Position numbers and translations under genes: made by a program | Origin: Neocallimastix lanati (nom. inval.) | Taxonomy: Eukaryota; Neocallimastigomycota; Neocallimastigomycetes; Neocallimastigales; Neocallimastigaceae | Assembly (NCBI GenBank): GCA_016946835.1 | Contig: JACVTC010000024.1 | Location: 1,347,501 to 1,367,500, forward strand | Length of the DNA: 20,000 nucleotides | Reading direction: 5' to 3' | Part shown: positions 11,562-20,000 of the stretch, in pieces | Numbering within the stretch: the first letter of the stretch is position 1 | How the letters are laid out: each line of letters begins with the position of its first letter | The notes under the pieces: generated by a model | Databases searched by the model: none | What the model was told of the DNA's origin: nothing | The model's input: the letters and a program-made list of their open reading frames with translations, nothing else

Positions 11562-12287
11562 AATAGAATGCTCAAGAACGTGAATATTCTATGATTATAC
11601 AACAAGCTTTCCTACCGGCAGTTCGTTTAAATTTATATCCAAAATCTTCAATAGATATTTATATTACTGTTATTGAAAATGATGGTACTACGGCTTGTTT
11701 AGCTGCTGCCATCACTTGCGCTTCTATCGCCTTAACAGATGCTGGTATACAAATGTATGATCTTGTTGCTGCTGCATCTGCTGTAGGTTTTAAAAACAAA
11801 AATATAGTGAATAAATAAATAAATAAATAATATAATTATATATAAATATATATATATCATAAGTATATTTTTAAAAAAAATTAATATATATTTATATATG
11901 TATAATTTTTATAATATATATATGTATTTTTTTAAATATATATAAAATTTTTATATATTTTATAAATGTTTATATATACAAAAATTATAAATTCAATAGC
12001 ATTTGGAAATTTAGTAATAAACATTTTTTTTTATGATCATATATATATATATATATATACTTTTTTCTTTCCTTTATATAAATATAGACATGTATAAAGG
12101 GGAATATTTGTTTAGATCCAGATGATTCAGAAGAAAATGATACCAATAGTAAATTTATGCTTTCTTATATGCCATCTCTTAAACAAATTACACATGTTTT
12201 ATGTACTGGTAAAATGGAAGCTGAACAAAGTATAGAGGTAAATCCAACTTTTATACATAATAATTCTTCCTTTTTTTTTTTTTTTGC

Positions 12288-12324
<37 letters not shown>

Positions 12325-12533
12325 ATATGTATATTTTATTAAAAATTAATTAAATAAATTCTTAATAGTTAATAAATATATATGATAATGCAAATATAAA
12401 ATAAATAAGTGATAATAATTAATAATTAATTAATTAATATGATTTTATAATTTAAAAGGCTATAGGTATTTGTATTGATGCATGCAATTCAATAAAGACA
12501 GTTATGGATCATTGTTTAATTCATTCTCATTAA
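10645..12533 (+). CDS. MTR3: Exosome complex subunit MTR3 (EXOSC6), RNase PH-like
   Basis: Exons 10645-10774, 11029-11107, 11225-11333, 11567-11782, 12088-12237 and 12459-12533 join through GT-AG introns of 254, 117, 233, 305 and 221 nt to give 252 residues. The match to EXOSC6 is clear along the length: RPIF then KKANGSAYYEAENIKVICGV (residues 41-70), YGPR (71-74), EREYSMIIQQAFLPAVRLNL with YP (about 110-131), then ALTDAGIQMYDLVAAASA (161-178), LDPDDSEEND (187-196) and a closing helix IGICIDACNSIKTVMDHCL. MTR3 is one of six RNase PH-type proteins in the exosome ring that guides RNA to Rrp44 and Rrp6; the eukaryotic ring subunits are generally inactive. It acts in nucleus and cytoplasm in rRNA processing and RNA decay. 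Introns are stuffed with (AT)n, (ATT)n and (AAAT)n. Splice choices rest on phase and family alignment. Confidence 0.92.
11513..11564 (+). repeat. (AAAT)n microsatellite abutting the MTR3 exon 4 acceptor
   Basis: An (AAT)n run passes into about ten (AAAT) units that end only a few bases before the AG at 11565-11566. The usual pyrimidine tract is therefore absent at this splice site, and length changes would fall right at the acceptor. Confidence 0.75.
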
Positions 12534-12771
12534 ATAATAAGTTTTTTTATCATTCTCATAGAACCAATTAAAAAAAAAAAAAATAAATAAATAAATAAAT
12601 TATTTCTTAATATATTCATTAATGATTATAATAATAAAAAGAATATAATAACAAATTAAAATCAAATAATTTATTGGCATACATATACACATTTAAAAAA
12701 AATAAAATAAAATAAAATAAAAATAAAAATTTAATTTTTTTTTATTAGTTTCTAATTAATATATTTATAAT

Positions 12772-15232
<2,461 letters not shown>

Positions 15233-15637
15233 ATGTCAGAAGATATTCAAAAAATAATAAATTCAACTAATTATTGGGATTTAAAGGTTTTGGATTTTAA
15301 TTGTAGTTTTTTTGGAGATGAAGTGGTTATCTTTATAGAAAATGATGAAAATACAAGCTGGAAAATTTCATTTCGTGTATGTAAATCAGTAAAATATGAA
15401 ACTGATGCTGCCTGGAGTAAAACTTGGAGAAAAGGAAAAGGTTATGTTCGTGAGATGAATAGCCAACAATTAGGATATTATTGTCAGGATATTACTGTTC
15501 AGGAAAATAATGAATATGAAGGTTTCTATAATGTAACTTTCGACCTATCGATAATGATAGGAAAAATTATATGTAAAGAAATTAATGTAGAATGTCTACC
15601 AAATAAACAATTAAATTTTTTTTGGAATAAAGAATGA
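15233..15637 (+). CDS. Uncharacterised small soluble protein of bacterial appearance
   Basis: A single-exon frame encodes 134 residues starting MSEDIQKIINSTNYWDLKVL; ATG at 15233 is the first in-frame ATG. The protein is mixed alpha/beta in appearance: a short N-terminal helix, FFGDEVVIFIE and SWKISFRVCKSVKYETDA strands, an RKGKG turn, then QLGYYCQDITVQENNEYEGF and a final strand set (FDLSIMIGKIICKEINVECL). There is no signal peptide or membrane helix. The pattern (YWD, FFGDEV, W-I-F, YETDA, LGYY-QDI) recalls small stand-alone proteins of Firmicutes, some of which sit beside polymorphic-toxin loci; this is memory of a pattern, not a search. Gut fungi are known to acquire bacterial genes, and the lack of introns and richer amino-acid composition fit transfer. 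A 22-nt A run starts two bases after the stop. Function unknown. Confidence 0.75.
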   Translation: MSEDIQKIINSTNYWDLKVLDFNCSFFGDEVVIFIENDENTSWKISFRVCKSVKYETDAAWSKTWRKGKGYVREMNSQQLGYYCQDITVQENNEYEGFYNVTFDLSIMIGKIICKEINVECLPNKQLNFFWNKE

Positions 15638-15691
15638 CCAAAAAAAAAAAAAAAAAAAAAAGTAGAGAAAAATAAAGATTAGACGTTAGTC

Positions 15692-15771
15692 TTAACCTAA
15701 ATAAATATTTGAAAAAGGAGAATGCCATAAGTCATTTAATAAATCTGGCATATTTAACCATTTTATATAGT
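15692..15771 (-). pseudogene. Possible orphan terminal exon
   Basis: Read on the minus strand, a long poly-T stretch and ATTTAG (acceptor at 15772-15773) precede an 80-nt open segment encoding YIKWLNMPDLLNDLWHSPFS then NIYLG and a TAA. Trp, Pro, His, Asp and Gly codons are frequent, unlike chance frames here. No upstream exon is visible before the LINE tail at about 16021, so the rest of the gene may be displaced or lost by retrotransposon insertion. It is short and could be fortuitous. Confidence 0.3.
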
Positions 15772-16339
15772 CTAAATAATGATAATATAAAAAAAAAAAA
15801 AAAAAAAAAAATAACAATTACAATGATAATAATAGTATTAATATAATAATAGATAATACAATAATAATAACAATAATAATAACAATAATAATAATAATTT
15901 TCATATATATTTATATATGATTTTTAAAAATTAATAAAGCATATAGGATATAGTATTTTTCATTATTATTTTTATTTTTTTTTTATTTATTTTTTTTTTT
16001 TTGTTTGTTTTTTTTTTTTTTGAGTAGAAAGAGCATTCACTTCTATTGCTTTATTCCTTTATTGCTTTATTTATTAATAATTAAAAATATTAATATATTG
16101 AACACATAAGATACGAGATAAAATTATTTAAAATAAAAATTTTAGAAAAACTAAAACTAATGTTAATACAATGAAAATTAAATGAAATTTTTGAAGAACT
16201 TATAGTAATTATGATCTGAATTGAAATCATTTCTCCATAATAAAAAATTTTTTTTTTTTTTTTTTTTTTTTAATATAATAAAATAAAGAAGGAAGATCTG
16301 TAATATGGATAAAAATTTTCATTCGAATCTGTGTCAAAA

Positions 16340-16680
16340 TTTCATTTTTGTCTTATCGTATCAACGTCGACGCTCTTGACAACATTAGGTCGAATAATAT
16401 ACAAAATATTCATAGTGTAAAAAATCACTAATCACAAAAGGCATAGCATAACGTTAGTAAAGGAATTCAGCAAACCCCAAAAAAATATGAAATCGGGAAG
16501 GAGATTTGAAAGATATTATTAATAAAATGCCTTCTTTTCCCCCCTAGCCGATCTATAAGATTTAATACACTTATACTGTATATCCACCAAGAAGGAGTCC
16601 CAGTACAATATAGTAAAAAATTAATATAATTATTCAAAATCTTCCTTTTTATCATCAGAAAATCAAATCATCACATTAAC
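16340..16680 (-). pseudogene. LINE ORF2 C-terminal fragment, copy 3
   Basis: Minus-strand fragments LLLGG, then GKRRHFINNIFQIS, then GFAEFL and AMPFVISDFLHYEYF line up with the same positions in the copies at 18270 and 18900. Stops and frameshifts separate them. The GGXS-GEK-QL-FK-AEFL order is the shared signature of the protein end in all three copies. Confidence 0.6.
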
Positions 16681-16938
16681 ACAAAAATTAGTTATAGAAG
16701 ATATAAATTAGTTCCTTAGATATATCAAAGATAGCTTGTATTAAAAGTCTTATTTTTGAACTAAAATAAAAATAAAAAATAAAAAATAAAAAATAAAAAA
16801 AAACTCTAAAAATAAATCTCTATTAAAATCAATTTAAGCTGTTTCAGCGTTCTTTTTTATTTAATTCTAGTAAAGGTGCATAGTAAAGAACTAAACTAAG
16901 GACAAAAGAAACTAAAATTCGAGTTTTTTTTAAAGTAG

Positions 16939-16987
<49 letters not shown>

Positions 16988-16999
16988 AGCATTCCTATG

Positions 17000-17460
17000 A
17001 GTTAAAAAAATCTAAAGAAAGAATTAATTTTATAAATTTTATTTTTACTGTTCATCTTCGTAATAATTAGTTTTAAATCCAATAACTCATTGAAAGGCAT
17101 TCCAAGATATGTATATAGATTTGATTAGTGCTTGGTAGACCCGGTTCAAGCCAAACTTAAATGCAGAATTTTTATAATGTCTTGAGGATATATCACTCTT
17201 TTAGTTTAATAATAAGTGTATCGCATTTACTGATTCCAAAGGTCATTATATTTTTAAAACTCTAATCATTGAACTTTATTTAAAAGGGTTTTAAGTAAGG
17301 ATTTTGTAGGGCCAACAAAACAATATCATCAGCAAATAGATCACCACAACATTTTTTTTTTTGTTCTTTTTTTCTTTCAGTAATCATACCATCTATTTCT
17401 CTTACATTTATCAAATATGTCATTAATAAATATATTATATATAAACACGATTCTTCACTA
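17000..17460 (-). pseudogene. Non-LTR reverse transcriptase fragment with FADD motif
   Basis: Conserved RT motifs appear in order on the minus strand but in different frames. IYNIFINDIFDKC (about 17401-17442) precedes the catalytic centre. LFADDIVLLA carries the two catalytic Asp codons (17325-17330). MTFGISKCDTLIIK (17205-17246) is motif D. YTYLGMPFNELLDL (around 17074-17115) is motif E, followed by KMNSKNKIYKINSFFRF. At least two frameshifts and several stops break the frame, so it is dead. An insertion of A-rich sequence between IFINDIFDKC and the FADD block is one of the breaks. The motif set is that of LINE-type elements. Confidence 0.85.
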
Positions 17461-17516
17461 TAATATTAGTAACGATACTATTAGTTTCACTAATATTAAT
17501 ATTCCTATTTTCACTA

Positions 17517-17620
<104 letters not shown>

Positions 17621-17642
17621 CATTTCGTTACTACTATCATTC

Positions 17643-18285
17643 TTTTTTTTTTTTTTTTTTTTTTTTTGTTACTACTATCAGAATCAATACTTGATTCTAT
17701 ATTATTAATATCTGTAACAAAAAAGTTTACATTACTATTGGACTTTATATATATATATATATTTTTAGACTTAGAGAATAACTTTATTTAATTTGTATTA
17801 ATAATAATAAAATTACATGATTTAAATGAAAAAAATGAAAAAAATAAAATACATGAAATGATATATTATATTATATAATTATAAAAAGTGCGTTAAAAGT
17901 AAGTAATAGTATCTAACTTTTCCCGTTCATCGATGATAACACCGTGTCCATTATTGTGAGTAATAATTTCAGTATTAGTTGTTATCAACCGAATCTGTAT
18001 CAGATCTTTCACCTGGGAGGTGAAAATCCATGCCTCATCATTTCTATGTCGACACTCTTTGGCAACAGTAGATTCAACGGAATATCATTTCATCATTAAT
18101 CTAAAAGATCGACCATCTAATGGTATTACGTTTGTTAGAAACTCTGCAATCACCACAAAATACAGAACAGTCAACGAAGTTGAGCTTTGTTTAAAAATAT
18201 TGTCAACTAATTGTCTTTTTCCCCATCATTAACTTTATTTTTTTCATATATTGAACGTCCGCCAAGAAAAGCACGCAATATTTTT

Positions 18286-18288
<3 letters not shown>
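17643..18288 (-). mobile_element. LINE-type remnant, copy 2 (C-terminus and 3' end)
   Basis: The copy begins at about 18280 with RAFLGGRSIYEKN, then NDGEKDN, and after a frameshift QLVDNIFKQSSTS and VIAEFLTNVIPLDGRSF. The 3' untranslated part has GTCGAC at 18048-18053. A stretch near 17676-17705 weakly resembles the terminal bases of copies 1 and 3, and a 25-nt T run at 17643-17667 is the likely poly(A) tail. The distance from GTCGAC to the tail (about 380 nt) is close to copy 1 (about 356) and copy 3 (about 345). The 5' side is cut exactly where copy 1's tail begins, which suggests 5' truncation or insertion of copy 1 into it. Confidence 0.65.
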
Positions 18289-18316
<28 letters not shown>

Positions 18317-18689
18317 GACAGGGAAGAGAATACACTTCCATAACTTTATTAATTTTATTATAAAAAAAAATACATGTTGGTGAAAAGTACATATGAAATT
18401 AAAAATAAAAAAAAAAATTTAAAAAATAAAAAATAAAAAAAAAAAGCTCAAAAATACTATGTATTTCGGCAAGTTGTACTATGCGGGAATTTTTCCCTTC
18501 CTAACAAATAAAAAAGAAATAAAACCTAGAAGTAACATCTTTAAAATAGATAGTGTGGTGTCCACTAAACTCTCCCCGGATTCATCCTTTATTGAACCAC
18601 TAAGGGCGAGATTCACCCTTCGTGGAAATAGATGATGATCCTGTATTATCATTACGCCTTATCAGTACGACGTCGACGTTCCTGGTTAA

Positions 18690-19452
18690 GTTTGGTATTT
18701 TACAATACCTATCAAATAATATAGCTCAAACGAACTACTTATGATAGGTATTGCTCTTGTTAAGAATTCCGCCAAGCCCACAATTTTTGGAACAGTTGAA
18801 CTCAGATGATGAACCTTTGAAAAGTAGTTCATTTAATTGTCTCTGTTCCCCACTATCGAAATGTAGCTCATTTAAAGCTAAAGCCCCACCAAGAAGGAAC
18901 AACTATATATAATGATTGATATAATCTTCAAAATCAGAAATAGAGTCATAGGAAGAAAGAGGATAAAACGCTCTAATCTTCCTAAGGAACAAAATATAGA
19001 GATCATTGATGAAATTTAAAGAATTCCATCTAAAAGATGCAAGACTTGGGACAATCTTCTGAAACTCTACCCATTCTAATAGCAATAGTAGTATTGTATT
19101 TATAACCACAGCGTAAACATATAATCCACGAAAACCCTAAGTTGAATTGGGGATATTTTAAGCTAAGCATTATTATAGCTTTATTGTTTGAGAACTTGTT
19201 ACTATCGTAGTTTTGACCTTTAATACCTTGAAATCTGGAAACTGATTTCCGGTAACGTTCTAAAATATCGTCATATTTTTCACATTTATATTTTTTGATT
19301 TTTTTATACAGTGTTCTAGATTCTTCAGTCCAGGAATAATATGGCATTTTGGGAATAGATTTAATAAGATCCTTTATAATACAGTTTGATTTACTCCATT
19401 TTGCAAATGATTTAATCTGTAAGGCTGCGCAGATACCAGCAATAGGAGGAAT
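18690..19452 (-). pseudogene. LINE ORF2 post-RT region and C-terminus, copy 1
   Basis: On the minus strand the frame reads SIPPIAGICAALQIKSFAKW, then SKSNCIIKDLIKSIPKMPYY, SWTEESRTLYKKIKKYKCEK, and further on TTIAIRMGRVSEDCPKSCIF, a Cys-containing segment like the zinc-knuckle of non-LTR elements. A frameshift leads to DLYILFLRKIRAFYPLSSYD then SISDFEDYINHYI. Across one stop comes FLLGGALALNELHFDSGEQR then QLNELLFKGSSS, and after a further shift LAEFLTRAIPIISSSFELYY. The order is that of the region after the RT palm in LINE ORF2 proteins. Few but clear disabling changes indicate a relatively recent loss. Confidence 0.75.
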
Positions 19453-19454
19453 GC

Positions 19455-19658
19455 TTAGATCTTCTTTAATGACATGTTAAAATCACCAACTAGGACAAGA
19501 GCACATAATATAAAATAATAAATATTATTATCATAATCCTTTTCTGAATCTAAAGAAACATCCAAGAATTTTTGTTCAATTATAATTACAAACTTCAAAA
19601 AGAGTGGACTATATTTGGTAATTACAAATATTCTTTCATAAAGAATTTCTATATTCAT
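19455..19658 (-). pseudogene. Endonuclease-domain fragment (GDFN motif) of LINE copy 1
   Basis: The frame ends with CALVLVGDFNMSLKKI. VGDFNMS is the characteristic Asp/Asn motif of the exonuclease-endonuclease-phosphatase domain at the start of LINE ORF2. The preceding residues (SPLFLKFVIIIEQKFLDVSL) fit only loosely. The frame stops just after the motif and post-RT sequence follows within a few bases, so the remainder of the endonuclease and all of the RT have been deleted in this copy. Confidence 0.6.
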
Positions 19659-19740
19659 TTAATTACAGTTTAAAAGAATCCGGATTAGGGTTTGAATTGA
19701 CAATCTGAATGAAACTATTATCTTTTTATTCAGACATATT

Positions 19741-20000
19741 TTCTGCGGTAAACTAATTTAGATAAATTTAACAACCACTAATAGTAATATTTTTTGAATA
19801 TTACTCATAATTCTCCATAACCTTAAACTTTCCTTTTTGCCCATAACAATTTTCATTTAATGTAAATCATTAAAATTACATATTTCACAATTTTCATAAT
19901 TACTCAAATTCATAATCACAACACATAAATATTTAATAATAATACTAATTTATTAATATCTAAAAAAAATATACCTTTCAAATTTCATCGTTAAATATAT
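19741..20000. other. Right end of window, nothing identified
   Basis: The sequence is AT-rich with CATAA and TTCAT-type strings and no open frame that looks coding. It could hold the 5' side of LINE copy 1 or ordinary flanking DNA. Confidence 0.5.

Larger units (their letters stand above)
15968..17480 (-). mobile_element. LINE-type retrotransposon remnant, copy 3 (RT core, C-terminus, 3' end)
   Basis: Read from right to left, this decayed copy contains a reverse-transcriptase core (17000-17460), a broken C-terminal region (about 16340-16680), a 3' untranslated stretch with GTCGAC at 16366-16371, an AATAAA signal (TTTATT at 16050-16055 on +) and a T-rich block (15968-16021) corresponding to the poly(A) tail. 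Its last 45 bases resemble those of copy 1. A 48-nt A run (16937-16984, + strand) splits the coding part. The left edge depends on how much of the T-rich block is tail. Confidence 0.7.
18289..19740 (-). mobile_element. LINE-type retrotransposon remnant, copy 1 (endonuclease end, post-RT region, 3' end)
   Basis: This is the longest copy. From right to left it has an endonuclease piece (19455-19658), the post-RT region (18890-19452), the protein end (about 18690-18904), a 3' untranslated part with GTCGAC at 18672-18677, an AATAAA signal (TTTATT at 18345-18350 on +, 30 nt before the tail) and a 27-nt poly(A) tail (18289-18315 as T). The RT core is absent: endonuclease and post-RT sequence are nearly adjacent near 19455. 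The right edge could not be fixed. Confidence 0.7.

Noticed and set aside
17143-17152. GGTTCAAGCC, like the B box of a tRNA gene
   Set aside because: It lies between RT motifs D and E of the LINE fragment, and no matching A box or cloverleaf arms are present.
18020-18232. Plus-strand frame of 70 codons
   Set aside because: It is antisense to the LINE copy 2 C-terminal remnant, whose minus-strand reading aligns with two other copies.

Overview
This is very AT-rich eukaryotic nuclear DNA. It is full of homopolymers, (AT)n and (ATT)n microsatellites and long gene-poor stretches, and its genes carry short GT-AG introns of about 120 to 670 nt. The best guess for the source is an anaerobic gut fungus (Neocallimastigomycota). 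Three things point there: the extreme AT bias with trinucleotide repeats, an NME5 gene that implies a motile flagellum (which argues against Dictyostelium), and a small intronless gene that looks bacterial. This is inference from composition and gene content; no search was run.

Layout. 1-4714: almost no coding sequence, only a decayed FLYWCH-like fragment (88-336), two islands with inverted repeats (736-966 and 2165-2281) and many simple repeats. 4715-6132 (+): a two-exon seven-helix receptor of the Dictyostelium cAMP-receptor-like family. 7318-9417 (-): a six-exon NME5 / radial-spoke nucleoside diphosphate kinase with a C-terminal Dpy-30 motif. 10645-12533 (+): a six-exon exosome subunit MTR3 (EXOSC6). 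12772-14056: an (ATT)n tract of about 1.28 kb whose interruptions all lie at one end. 15233-15637 (+): an intronless 134-residue protein of bacterial appearance. 15692-15771 (-): a possible orphan last exon. 16022 to about 19740 (-): three decayed non-LTR (LINE-type) retrotransposon 3' ends in a head-to-tail row, each ending in a poly(A) tail (read as poly-T on the + strand).

The three main genes do not form a pathway: a membrane receptor, an axoneme protein and an RNA-processing subunit. NME5 and MTR3 are divergent across a 1.2 kb shared upstream region, and the receptor and NME5 are convergent. Gene models were assembled by hand from splice signals, reading phase and family resemblance, and the exon lengths add up in frame for all three.

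The most noteworthy points are the one-sided interruption pattern of the ATT tract, the row of LINE tails with a deletion copy joining endonuclease to post-RT sequence, the bacterial-looking gene, and the paired hairpins at 2165-2281. I did not find a clear multi-gene system that is new.
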